A stretch of DNA of 64,000 bases from Dysgonomonas sp. PH5-45. Lineage in GTDB: Bacteria > Bacteroidota > Bacteroidia > Bacteroidales > Dysgonomonadaceae. Positions 28,319 to 36,545 of this stretch are shown piece by piece. The number at the start of each line of letters is the position of its first letter. Position 1 is the first letter of the stretch. A program made the position numbers and the translations under genes. The stretch spans positions 1 through 64,000 of the forward strand of contig NZ_JARXWE010000006.1 in NCBI RefSeq assembly GCF_029893235.1, in the 5' to 3' direction. Under the pieces are notes generated by a model. That model worked only from the letters and a program-made list of their open reading frames with translations, did no database searches and was not told where the DNA came from.

Positions 28319-31042
28319 ATGAAAAAATCCACATTTATTTTTTATGCTGCATTCTTCCTGATGGCGCAGTATTATTCTTGCTTTTTGCAGGCACAGGCCA
28401 CGATAGGGTCTTCTGACGAGCCGAATAAAGGCAGTTTACTTGATTTGAAAGAGCGATCCGGGGTAAATGAAAATTCAACTAAAGGATTATTATTGCCAAG
28501 AGTTAATTTGGAGGATATAAATGAACTATATCCTATGTTCGAAAAAAGTGACGTTTCTTACAACGCTACTGAAAAAAAGAAACATACGGGTTTGCTCGTA
28601 TACAATCTGACCGATAGCCCTCCTAAAAAATTGTGTCCGGGAGTTTACTCATGGAGCAGTGCGGAATGGATAAGGATACCAGAACCTTGTTCGTTTTTCG
28701 AGTTTTTGTGCCATACTGTGGCTGATGGCCAATACACAGAATATGAGGGCAATGTTTTTGCCATAGACAACTATATTTTCTATAAATCAATTATAGATGT
28801 AGATATTGAATCGGAGCAGACAATTTCTTACGGAGATGGGTTACATATAATAGTTCCTCCACAAAAAATAGTAAAATCGGAGTATGGTTTCTTTTCTTTT
28901 TATGTATATGTTGATGGAAGTACTCCTTCTGGTAACTATGAACTTCCATTATCTAATCTAAACAGTGTTTTAGGTGTAGATATAACGGGATCTTGTGTTA
29001 TAAATGTAAATATCCTTGCTGCTACATTCTCTATCGATTGTACCGATATATCTACTGCGGCTACCGTAAATACATATATGGACAGAACAGTACAAGTACC
29101 ATACAACGTGAGTTCAGTACCATATACTGTTTCAGCAGGAAATATCGGAGGTACCGTGAATGGTATAACTCCAAGTATAGCAGTAGATCAGGAGCTGAAT
29201 ACGAATACCGGATATATTACCGTGACTTTAAAAGGAACGCCAACATCGGTAGGGAATACATCTATTCCGATAACAATAGGTGAAAGTACTTGTAATGTAA
29301 CAGTCGATGTATCTAATACATTCGCTATCAATTGTACCGGAGCATCTACTACGGCCACCGTAGATACATATATGAATAAAACAGTACAGGTGTCGTATGC
29401 TGTAGGAGACGTACCTCATACAGTATCGGCAGGGAATATCGGAGGTACCGTGAATGGTATAACTCCAAGTATAGCTTCGGCTCAAACATTGACAGATAAG
29501 AACGGGTATATTACCGTAACTTTACAAGGAACACCAACATCGTCGGGAACAACGCATATCCCGATAACAATAGACGGTAGTACTTGTAATGTAGCAGTTA
29601 ATGTATCTAATACATTTGCACTTAACTGTACAGGTGTATCTACTACGGCTACAGTGAACGCGTATATGAGTAAAACGGTACAAGTGCCGTATACCGTGGG
29701 AAGCGTACCTTACACCGTTGCGGCAGGATATATAGGCAGCGTAGTGAATGGTATAATACCAAGTATAGCTTCAAATCAGACACTGACAGCGAAGAAAGGA
29801 TATGTTACCGTAACTTTACAAGGCGTCCCAACGATAGTAGGGAATACATATATCCCGATAACAATTGGTGGCAGCACTTGTAATGTAGCAATCAGTGTAG
29901 CTAATACATTCGCTCTGAAGTGTGGTAATAACGTGAGAGTACCTGTGACATTAGGCACAACCCAATTTACTAACTATGTAGTCAATGTTCCTTACGAATT
30001 GGGTGCTGCTCCAGCAGCAGGAAGTCCTTATGTGATATCTGCAAGTACAAATATAGGAGGCGTCACACCAGTAAATGGAGTAACTCCAAGTATTGCAACA
30101 CGACAAGAGTTGACTGCTAAAACAGGTTATATCAAAGTTACGCTGAATGGTAAACCTACGGCAACAACACCTTCTGTAATACCAATTACCATAAACGGAC
30201 AGTCATGCTATATCTATCTGGATATTACAACACCTGTCAGCCTTAATATTATTTGTCCTGCTACAGCTCCTATAATCGGGGGGGTAGTTGATAAGGCTCT
30301 GCCTGCAAACACTACTGTATCTATTCCTTATCAGGTTAGTGGAGGAACATCCTATAAGTTGACAGGAACCACGGTTACAAATACGGAATATAATATAACT
30401 GCAACAATAGCTTCTCAAACATTAAGCTCAAGCGGAACTATTACTGTAACCATCACTGGTACGCCGTCTAAAAACACAAACGGTCTTGTAACGTGGTTTA
30501 TTCCGATAGGGGCAGGAGAGGAATCTTGTGGTATCCGATTAAGTTTTGTAACACCACCACCAAAAGCCGACTGTGACGCAGATGCATATGCCTTTGTATT
30601 CCAACAAAACGGAAGTTGGTATGCCGTAGGAGATGTAGGGAAAGTCAGCGGAGTTGAGTATGGAAAAGTATATGGACCGTACGCAACGGAAGAAGAAGCA
30701 TTAAGGCATCCTGAGGCGCTTCAGTATTGCGCATATACCACAGGCAACCGATGTGTATCTGTATATAAACGCGACGGAACACGTATTATGGCGAAATTCT
30801 TCTCTGTCGATTCATACAGTGATGTTTACAAACCTGAGTCCGGACGTGTTGCATTTTCATCTTTGTGTACAAATGACATGTATATATATCCGGGAGGAAA
30901 GATGCGTTACGAATTCAACAGTCTTCAACACCAAGATAAAAAAGGTGATTTAGGTGTAGTGACAGTAAACGGAGTTAAATATCTGGGCTTAGTACCTACC
31001 GGAAGCGGAGGAACAATGACCACCAAACCTTTAATGTGGTAA
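28319..31042 (+). CDS. Secreted protein with four to five 98-residue beta-repeats
   Basis: This 907-residue exported protein starts with a signal peptide ending near CFLQAQ. Residues 27-75 (ATIGSSDEPNKGSLLDLK, then GLLLPRVNLED) match a segment common at the mature N-terminus of Bacteroidetes surface proteins. Repeats begin at Phe237, Phe335, Phe433 and Phe531, exactly 98 residues apart, with a fourth and a diverged fifth unit reaching residue about 746. Each unit has a Cys near its start (C241, C339, C437, C535) and one near its end (C325, C423, C521, C630), suggesting one disulfide per Ig-like unit. Residues 750-907 form a distinct C-terminal domain with four more Cys and no recognised family. 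No T9SS sorting domain or LPXTG-like signal is seen. Adhesion or a surface-filament role is a guess. Confidence 0.75.
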   Translation: MKKSTFIFYAAFFLMAQYYSCFLQAQATIGSSDEPNKGSLLDLKERSGVNENSTKGLLLPRVNLEDINELYPMFEKSDVSYNATEKKKHTGLLVYNLTDSPPKKLCPGVYSWSSAEWIRIPEPCSFFEFLCHTVADGQYTEYEGNVFAIDNYIFYKSIIDVDIESEQTISYGDGLHIIVPPQKIVKSEYGFFSFYVYVDGSTPSGNYELPLSNLNSVLGVDITGSCVINVNILAATFSIDCTDISTAATVNTYMDRTVQVPYNVSSVPYTVSAGNIGGTVNGITPSIAVDQELNTNTGYITVTLKGTPTSVGNTSIPITIGESTCNVTVDVSNTFAINCTGASTTATVDTYMNKTVQVSYAVGDVPHTVSAGNIGGTVNGITPSIASAQTLTDKNGYITVTLQGTPTSSGTTHIPITIDGSTCNVAVNVSNTFALNCTGVSTTATVNAYMSKTVQVPYTVGSVPYTVAAGYIGSVVNGIIPSIASNQTLTAKKGYVTVTLQGVPTIVGNTYIPITIGGSTCNVAISVANTFALKCGNNVRVPVTLGTTQFTNYVVNVPYELGAAPAAGSPYVISASTNIGGVTPVNGVTPSIATRQELTAKTGYIKVTLNGKPTATTPSVIPITINGQSCYIYLDITTPVSLNIICPATAPIIGGVVDKALPANTTVSIPYQVSGGTSYKLTGTTVTNTEYNITATIASQTLSSSGTITVTITGTPSKNTNGLVTWFIPIGAGEESCGIRLSFVTPPPKADCDADAYAFVFQQNGSWYAVGDVGKVSGVEYGKVYGPYATEEEALRHPEALQYCAYTTGNRCVSVYKRDGTRIMAKFFSVDSYSDVYKPESGRVAFSSLCTNDMYIYPGGKMRYEFNSLQHQDKKGDLGVVTVNGVKYLGLVPTGSGGTMTTKPLMW
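29027..29908 (+). repeat. Three tandem 294-bp coding repeats
   Basis: Units at 29027-29320, 29321-29614 and 29615-29908 encode the first three 98-residue repeats. They stay in register at exactly 294 bases. Parts are identical at DNA level, for example the block starting AATATCGGAGGTACCGTGAA at 29141 recurs at 29435. Such identity permits unit gain or loss by recombination. A fourth, more diverged unit follows from 29909. Confidence 0.85.
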
Positions 31043-31117
31043 AAGGTAAACAGAACTTTTTTCACAAGTCCTAAATAACCGCTATGGGCTTATAGGACAA
31101 ACATATAAATAAATTAT

Positions 31118-31158
31118 AAGATAGTTGTCGGCTCCAGTCCGACAACTATCTTTGTTTT
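31118..31158 (+). terminator. Strong terminator after the repeat-protein gene
   Basis: A 14-base perfect stem (AAGATAGTTGTCGG at 31118-31131 and CCGACAACTATCTT at 31139-31152) has a seven-base loop and a TGTTTTT tail. Confidence 0.9.
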
Positions 31159-31377
31159 TATAAGCTCTGATTTTTATATAGAGGGCAATTAGCAGATAAT
31201 ATAAAAATCCTCTTTTGAGGGGATATTGCAAATTGTAATATACACAGGAGGTTATGGTACAATTGACTATGATTAAAATTGTACTAAACAGAATTAAATA
31301 AGCAAATTTAAATAGACTCTTATTCTTTTATTTAAATTAACTTATCTAAATTTGTGAAAACTAAAAACTTTTTCAAA
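31159..31377 (+). promoter_or_regulatory. Upstream region of the 31378 gene
   Basis: TAAATTTG at 31347-31354 fits the -7 element and lies 24 bases before the ATG at 31378; the -33 region is poor. An 8-base inverted repeat GTACAATT (31257-31264) / AATTGTAC (31277-31284) with a 12-base gap lies about 65 bases upstream and could be a regulator site. No gene was seen between the terminator and this region. Confidence 0.4.
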
Positions 31378-32073
31378 ATGAAAAAATTATACCTACTCTT
31401 TTTTGTCGCTTTCTTTGTGTTTTCTGCCAAAGCACAGCGGCTCACCAACGATAATATATACACAACCTATGGCAATAGCAGTTATATTAAAAATATTGCC
31501 AAGATGGAATTAGTAACCGAAAGTGAATATTCCAAACAAATAAAAACCCCGGTAAACTATCTGAAGCAAGTACCGGTCGAAAACTATAAGAACGGAATCG
31601 TACTGTCGCTCCCTTGTAAAGACAAAGTAGTAAGGTATGTAGACGATTTGGTAGAGGGCGAATCGTATGCCCAATACCGTTGCATAGGGATGATAGAGTT
31701 TCTGAATGTATATCTGGTTGAATATGTACAGTGGGAGGCTTCGGGCTACCTGATGGTAGACATGACAACGGGCGAAGAAGTTTTCAATTTTGAGGAATAC
31801 CCTTATATATCGAAAGATCAAAATGTTATCGTCACCATAAAACAAGATCCTTACGAGGTTTCGGCAAACATTGCTTTCTATACAATAAAAGACAGAGTGA
31901 TAAGCGAAGTGGTGAGCGATAATTTCGAATACTGGGTTCCTTACTACAAAAAAGCTATTTTCTGGGGCAAAAACAACAATCTCTACATTCCTGCCGTACA
32001 CATAAATGCCTACGACTCGGATAAAGACCTGACTCAAAATTGCCAATACATTAAAATATCTATAAAACGCTGA
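31378..32073 (+). CDS. Exported protein of unknown function
   Basis: This protein of about 231 residues has a signal peptide (LYLLFFVAFFVFSAKAQ). The mature part is beta-rich and charged, with alternating aromatic residues (GYLMVDMTTGEEVFNFEEYPYISKD, then EVVSDNFEYWVPYYKKAIFWG), reminiscent of propeller-like or WD-like exported proteins, but no motif is secure. An upstream in-frame GTG at 31354 falls inside the promoter -7 box, so the ATG at 31378 is preferred. A bidirectional terminator separates it from the convergent fabG. Confidence 0.65.
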   Translation: MKKLYLLFFVAFFVFSAKAQRLTNDNIYTTYGNSSYIKNIAKMELVTESEYSKQIKTPVNYLKQVPVENYKNGIVLSLPCKDKVVRYVDDLVEGESYAQYRCIGMIEFLNVYLVEYVQWEASGYLMVDMTTGEEVFNFEEYPYISKDQNVIVTIKQDPYEVSANIAFYTIKDRVISEVVSDNFEYWVPYYKKAIFWGKNNNLYIPAVHINAYDSDKDLTQNCQYIKISIKR

Positions 32074-32085
32074 TAGTAAAAGAAC

Positions 32086-32125
32086 ACGCGGCTGAACCAA
32101 GAAATATGATTCAGCCGCGTTTGTT
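32086..32125. terminator. Bidirectional terminator between the exported protein gene and fabG
   Basis: An 11-base GC-rich stem (ACGCGGCTGAA at 32086-32096 and TTCAGCCGCGT at 32110-32120) with a 13-base loop has T-rich sequence on the plus strand and TTCTTTT on the minus strand. Confidence 0.8.
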
Positions 32126-32149
32126 ATTATAGAATCTTAGTTTGTCGTA

Positions 32150-32896
32150 TTACATATTCATTCCACCACAAACAGGGATTACTTGCCCCGACACATACGA
32201 TGACAGATCGGATGCAAGGAATGTAGCCACATTAGCCACATCTTCGGGCGTACCTCCACGACGAAGAGGAATTTGTTCTGCCCATTTTTGTTTTACTTCC
32301 TCAGACAGCACTCCTGTCATTTCGGTGATAATAAATCCCGGACAAATACAGTTTGCGCGGATGCCTCTTGAGCCCAGCTCTTTTGCCGTAGATTTGGCCA
32401 AACCAATCATACCGGCTTTCGATGCCGAATAGTTTGCTTGCCCGGCATTACCCGAAATACCTACAACTGAACTCATATTTATGATGCTCCCCGATTTTTG
32501 TTTCATCATAACAGGAGTCATAGCATGAATAAAGTTGAATGCCGATTTAAGGTTTACGTTAATAACCATATCCCATTGCTGTTCGCTCATGCGCATCAAC
32601 AACCCATCGCGCGTAATACCGGCATTGTTAACCAGAATATCTATACGACCAAAGTCTTTAACTATTTCTGCTACAACATTGTGTGTGTCTTCAAAGTCAG
32701 CCGCATTCGATGCGTATCCTTTCACTTTTACTCCAAAAGCAGCGATTTCTTGCTCTGTTTGTTTTGCATTATCGTCGATCGACAAATCTGTAAAAGCTAT
32801 ATTAGCACCTTCTTGTGCAAATTTAATGGCAATAGCCTTGCCAATACCACGGGCAGCACCTGTAACGAGCGCCGTTTTTCCTTCTAATAACTTCAT
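32150..32896 (-). CDS. fabG: 3-oxoacyl-ACP reductase
   Basis: This classical SDR of 248 residues reduces 3-oxoacyl-ACP to 3-hydroxyacyl-ACP with NADPH in fatty acid elongation. It shows TGAARGIGKAIA, the NNAG motif (VNNAGITRDGLLMRM), the catalytic Ser in NMSSVVGISGNAGQ, Tyr/Lys in YSASKAGMIGLAKS, and CPGFIITEMT. RDGLLMRM is typical of true FabG. It lies 34 bases downstream of a TetR-family regulator gene on the same strand and is probably cotranscribed with it. Confidence 0.92.
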   Translation of the reverse strand: MKLLEGKTALVTGAARGIGKAIAIKFAQEGANIAFTDLSIDDNAKQTEQEIAAFGVKVKGYASNAADFEDTHNVVAEIVKDFGRIDILVNNAGITRDGLLMRMSEQQWDMVINVNLKSAFNFIHAMTPVMMKQKSGSIINMSSVVGISGNAGQANYSASKAGMIGLAKSTAKELGSRGIRANCICPGFIITEMTGVLSEEVKQKWAEQIPLRRGGTPEDVANVATFLASDLSSYVSGQVIPVCGGMNM

Positions 32897-32930
32897 AATG
32901 TGTAAATTATTCTTTATAACTAAATTTCAA

Positions 32931-33524
32931 TTATCGTTTTTTCTTTTTGATTCCTTGGAATATCAGGAATGCTATATTCACATGCTGGCGATTGCTTCTT
33001 GTATTGTCGGCACGGATAAGCCCCCTGATGTAGGGCACTTCAATACCTTTCAGGGCATGATGCAAAATTTCGGCAGTCATATCTACGTCAGGCATTTCGA
33101 GCGAACCTTCGTCAACTCCTGTTTGCAAAATTTCTTTCAGCGTCTGTATTTCTTTACGGTCAAAAGCCTTTCTTACGTTCTGTACCCTCCATATATCACG
33201 GAAAAAATCGGCTTTAAGCGTTCCGTTTCTGAAAACTACATTTTTTACAGCATCCAAGCGCGTGTGGATATACGACAGTAGTTTCTCGTCGGCCGGAAGA
33301 TCTTTCTCGGCAACGGCTTGCAACTCTACATACATTTTTTCGAGCTCAGACTCCACAACAGCCTGATACACCTCATTTTTATTATTAAAATAAGTGTATA
33401 ACGTGCGCCGACCTTTTTTCGAAGCTGCAGCTATATCGTTCATCGTAGTGTTTTCAACACCCAGTTTTGCGAACAACTGCCGAGCCACGTCGATCAGCAT
33501 ATTTCTTGTTTTTGCTATTGCCAT
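32931..33524 (-). CDS. TetR family transcriptional regulator
   Basis: This 197-residue protein has an N-terminal TetR helix-turn-helix (LIDVARQLFAKLGVENTTMNDIAAASKKGRRTLYTYF) and an all-helical ligand-binding domain with no diagnostic motif. Its position directly upstream of fabG suggests control of membrane lipid synthesis, in the way FabR/FasR-type regulators do in other groups, but the ligand is unknown. An inverted repeat next to its start could be its operator. Confidence 0.85.
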   Translation of the reverse strand: MAIAKTRNMLIDVARQLFAKLGVENTTMNDIAAASKKGRRTLYTYFNNKNEVYQAVVESELEKMYVELQAVAEKDLPADEKLLSYIHTRLDAVKNVVFRNGTLKADFFRDIWRVQNVRKAFDRKEIQTLKEILQTGVDEGSLEMPDVDMTAEILHHALKGIEVPYIRGLIRADNTRSNRQHVNIAFLIFQGIKKKKR

Positions 33525-33541
33525 AATATTTTATACTAAAA

Positions 33542-33581
33542 CACAGAAATTGCACAAGAGTTGCTGTTCTGTGCAAAAATA
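33542..33581 (-). promoter_or_regulatory. Promoter and candidate operator of tetR-fabG
   Basis: On the minus strand TATTTTTG (33581-33574) is a good -7 element. Immediately downstream, across the expected transcription start, lies the inverted repeat CACAGAA (33542-33548) / TTCTGTG (33567-33573) with 18 bases between arms. That placement suits autorepression by the TetR protein. Confidence 0.45.
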
Positions 33582-33771
33582 ATATAAAATACTTATAAAT
33601 AAAGCCTCCGCCGCATAATTTTACACTGCTTTTTATGATAAAATCACTTCATTTTTTCCATTTTCGTTATAATTTAGCCTGTGATGCATTTATGACTCCG
33701 CAGAATAGATGGTCAAAATAACATCCATGAAATTATTGTTAAATAAAATTTAAACAGACTCTAAAACTTCT

Positions 33772-33779
33772 TACCTTTG
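33772..33779 (+). promoter_or_regulatory. -7 promoter element of the nucleotidyltransferase gene
   Basis: TACCTTTG is a perfect -7 element 35 bases before the ATG at 33815. The -33 position carries only AT-rich sequence. Confidence 0.5.
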
Positions 33780-33814
33780 TGTTTGAGTTAAAAATGAAAT
33801 AACAAATTTAGACT

Positions 33815-34720
33815 ATGAAACCAACTTTATTTATACTGGCTGCGGGTATGGGCAGTCGCTATGGTGGCCTGAAACAGCTTGACGGACTTGGCCCTAATGG
33901 AGAAACTATTATGGATTATTCCATTTACGATGCAATACAAAGCGGCTTCGGGAAACTGGTGTTTGTGATCCGTAAATCGTTTGAAAAAGATTTTGTAGAA
34001 AAAATCGCTTCTAAATATATCAAACATATTCCTGTGGAAGTAGTTTTTCAGGAATTGGATAGCTTGCCCGAAGGATTTACCGTTCACCCCGATAGGGTAA
34101 AGCCTTGGGGAACGAATCACGCCGTTCTGATGGGTAAAGATGTTATCCGTGAGCCGTTTGCCGTTATTAATGCCGACGATTTTTACGGACGCGACGGATT
34201 TGCTACTCTCGCCAAGTTCCTGACAAATCTTGAAGGAAGCAAAAATCATTACTGCATGGTGGGTTACAGGTTATGCAACACCTTGTCAGAAAGCGGATAT
34301 GTGTCTCGTGGGGTTTGTAGCACAAATACCGAAGGATTCCTTACGAGTGTGGTTGAACGGACGCATATTGAACGGAAAGACGAAAAAATACAATATAAGG
34401 ATGCCGAAGATTATTGGTATGAGTTGCCCGAAAACACACCTGTTTCGATGAATATGTGGGGCTTTACACCCGACTACTTCGAGTATTCGGCCAATTATTT
34501 CGTGAAGTTTCTGGAATCGAATCAAGATAATCTGAAATCGGAATATTTTATCCCCATGATGGTAGACCATCTTATCTCGAACGGAACGGCTGATGTGAAA
34601 GTGCTTGATACCACAGCAAAATGGTTTGGGGTTACTTATGCCGAAGACCGCCCCTCGGTTGTGGCTAAACTGCAAGAGTTGGTCGATAAAGGAGAGTATC
34701 CTTCGCCGCTTTGGAAGTAA
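33815..34720 (+). CDS. Sugar nucleotidyltransferase-like protein
   Basis: This 301-residue protein has the nucleotidyltransferase fold of sugar-1-phosphate nucleotidylyltransferases. It begins with the nucleotide-binding signature FILAAGMGSRYGGLKQ, and PWGTNHAVLMGKD and the metal-binding INADDFYGRDGF follow. It lacks the C-terminal beta-helix of GlmU-like enzymes. It probably activates a sugar phosphate or related compound, but the substrate is not predictable. It stands alone between a promoter and a terminator. Confidence 0.8.
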   Translation: MKPTLFILAAGMGSRYGGLKQLDGLGPNGETIMDYSIYDAIQSGFGKLVFVIRKSFEKDFVEKIASKYIKHIPVEVVFQELDSLPEGFTVHPDRVKPWGTNHAVLMGKDVIREPFAVINADDFYGRDGFATLAKFLTNLEGSKNHYCMVGYRLCNTLSESGYVSRGVCSTNTEGFLTSVVERTHIERKDEKIQYKDAEDYWYELPENTPVSMNMWGFTPDYFEYSANYFVKFLESNQDNLKSEYFIPMMVDHLISNGTADVKVLDTTAKWFGVTYAEDRPSVVAKLQELVDKGEYPSPLWK

Positions 34721-34739
34721 AAAATATTAATGAAATTTT

Positions 34740-34775
34740 AGGGATATTAGGGAAGTACTTAATATCCCTTTTTTA
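34740..34775 (+). terminator. Terminator after the nucleotidyltransferase gene
   Basis: A 10-base stem (AGGGATATTA at 34740-34749 and TAATATCCCT at 34760-34769) is followed by TTTTTTA. Confidence 0.8.
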
Positions 34776-35053
34776 TAGCTTTACGAGGCTATATTTATAA
34801 TTATTTGGCAATATCTTTCAATTTTGTTTATTACCTTTGTTTATAAGGAAATCTGTTGACCTGAAATTTGCAGGCTAAACGGTTTTATGTTCAATAGCAT
34901 GTGTGTTGTGAAAATGAGAGTATGAAAAAATACGTAATTTTGCGATGTGTAAATTGCAAAATGGATTATTTTTTGAAACGCAAACGTGTCAATAGATTTA
35001 AGGTTATCAACTAAAATAAAATTCCAAATCAATCAAGGATTAAACTATCCATA
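34776..35053 (+). promoter_or_regulatory. Upstream region of the hdr-flx operon
   Basis: Two candidate -7 elements are present: TACCTTTG at 34833-34840, with TTTG at 34805-34808 (24-base gap, longer than ideal), and TAATTTTG at 34935-34942. The leader would be about 110-215 bases. No gene is seen in this stretch. Two starts could allow dual regulation of the redox operon, but this is inference. Confidence 0.45.
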
Positions 35054-35620
35054 ATGGAGAAATCGGGCTATATATCGGAAATAAAAGAATATACGGAAAT
35101 CAATGTGAACCGTTGCTATCAGTGTGGAAAGTGTTCGGCAGGCTGTGCCATTGCCGGCGAAATGGACTATCCCCCAAGTATGGTGATGCGTATGTTGCAA
35201 ACAAATAATGAGGAAAATTACCAAAGCTTGTTGCAATCGCAAAGTATATGGTTGTGCGTGTCGTGTCAGAATTGTGTGACGCGCTGCCCTATGGAAATTG
35301 ATATTCCCCGGTTGATGGATTATATGCGTGAAAAGGCTTACAGGGAAAAGAAAGTAAACCGCAAGTCTTCAAATATACTATCGTTTCACAAAGCGTTCCT
35401 CGATTCGGTTAAACATACTGGACGGCTATACGAGATAGGGCTTGTGGCAGGCTATAAAATACGTACTCTGAATATTTTGCAGGATATGGATGTTGCCCCG
35501 TCAATGTTTATGAAAGGCAAACTACCAATTTTGCCCGAAATGGTGAAGGACAAGAAGCAACTGACTACTATATTTAAAGAGACGGAAAAAGACGCTTCGT
35601 CGTCTCATACCCAGAAATAA
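35054..35620 (+). CDS. hdrC: Heterodisulfide reductase subunit C-like protein
   Basis: This 188-residue iron-sulfur protein has two [4Fe-4S] motifs: C21-X2-C-X2-C-X3-C (RCYQCGKCSAGC) and WLCVSCQNCVTRCP, each of the HdrC type. The protein would pass electrons between HdrA and the catalytic HdrB. It is the first gene of a seven-gene redox cluster that also contains one lipoprotein gene. The C-terminal 60 residues are helical and lysine-rich. No heme-binding membrane partner (HdrE/DsrM type) is nearby, which favours the soluble HdrABC form. Confidence 0.88.
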   Translation: MEKSGYISEIKEYTEINVNRCYQCGKCSAGCAIAGEMDYPPSMVMRMLQTNNEENYQSLLQSQSIWLCVSCQNCVTRCPMEIDIPRLMDYMREKAYREKKVNRKSSNILSFHKAFLDSVKHTGRLYEIGLVAGYKIRTLNILQDMDVAPSMFMKGKLPILPEMVKDKKQLTTIFKETEKDASSSHTQK

Positions 35621-35683
35621 GTAAAAACAAAACTAACCGGGCATGGGCTTGGCTCACGCAAGGTGAACTATCATACAGAGAAG

Positions 35684-36532
35684 ATGAAAATAGGATTCTA
35701 TCCGGGTTGTTCGCTGAAAGGTACGTCCTCAGAATACGCCCAATCAACGTTAGCATTGGCAAAGGCTTTTGGTGTTGATTTAGTTGAAGTTGAAGACTGG
35801 AATTGCTGTGGGGCAACTGCCGCCCACAACCTCAGCCATGAGTTGGCAACAGCTTTGCCGGCTCGTATTTTGGCTTTGGCTCAGAAGCAAGGTTTGACCG
35901 AGCTTGTTATACCTTGTGCCGCCTGCTACAACCGTTTGAGTGTGACCCAGCACGAATTAAACAAAAATACTGCCTTGAAAACCCGTGTAGAGGAAATTCT
36001 GCAAATGCCACTCAGCGGAAATATTGAAATCCTCAACGTGATGCAGTTCGTAGAGAAATATATAGCTGATAAGATAGAGGAAAAAGTAACGACGCCTTTC
36101 AACCACAAGGTGGTGTGTTATTATGGCTGCCTGTTGGTTCGTCCGCACGATATTCTGAAGTTCGACCGTCTGGAAGATCCACAATCTATGGACTCCCTGA
36201 TGCGTAAGATAGGAGCCGAGTCGATGGATTGGGGCTACAAAACAGAATGTTGCGGAGCTGGATTTTCGGTATCGCGTACCGATATCGTAGCCAAACTATC
36301 GGGCAATATAGTAAAAGACGCTGCCGACCGTGGGGCCCAAGCTATCATTGTGGCTTGCCCTATGTGCCAATCCAATCTGGATATGCGCCGTAAACATATA
36401 AACAGTTATTTGCATCAGAAAGTAGATACTCCCGTTTTGTACATTACACAAGCCATAGGCTTGGCAGTGGGAGTCAGCCGTAAGGAGTTGGGGTTAGAAA
36501 AACTGTTTGTTGCTCCGGCATTTATAAATTGA
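35684..36532 (+). CDS. hdrB: Heterodisulfide reductase subunit B-like protein
   Basis: This 282-residue protein has two CCG domains, the cysteine-rich modules that hold the noncubane [4Fe-4S] clusters reducing disulfides in HdrB. The first module has YPGCSLKGTSSEY, DWNCCGA and IPCAACYNR. The second has CYYGCLLVRP, TECCGAGFS and VACPMCQSN. The ATG at 35684, preceded by AGAGAAG, gives the standard MKIGFYPGCS start; a GTG at 35663 is in frame but less likely. Both cysteine sets look intact, so a working disulfide reductase site is expected. Confidence 0.9.
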   Translation: MKIGFYPGCSLKGTSSEYAQSTLALAKAFGVDLVEVEDWNCCGATAAHNLSHELATALPARILALAQKQGLTELVIPCAACYNRLSVTQHELNKNTALKTRVEEILQMPLSGNIEILNVMQFVEKYIADKIEEKVTTPFNHKVVCYYGCLLVRPHDILKFDRLEDPQSMDSLMRKIGAESMDWGYKTECCGAGFSVSRTDIVAKLSGNIVKDAADRGAQAIIVACPMCQSNLDMRRKHINSYLHQKVDTPVLYITQAIGLAVGVSRKELGLEKLFVAPAFIN

Positions 36533-36545
36533 AAACTAAAAAACT

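Noticed and set aside
28319-31042. CRISPR-like or phase-switch interpretation of the repeats
   Set aside because: Repeats are 294 bp, coding, in frame and without spacers. No invertase or recombinase gene is nearby.
30570-31042. Type IX secretion C-terminal domain on the repeat protein
   Set aside because: The last 80 residues show none of the T9SS sorting-domain motifs; the protein ends in KPLMW.
31510-32100. 196-residue open frame on the minus strand
   Set aside because: It mirrors the exported 31378 protein, has no start-site context and carries no recognisable motif.
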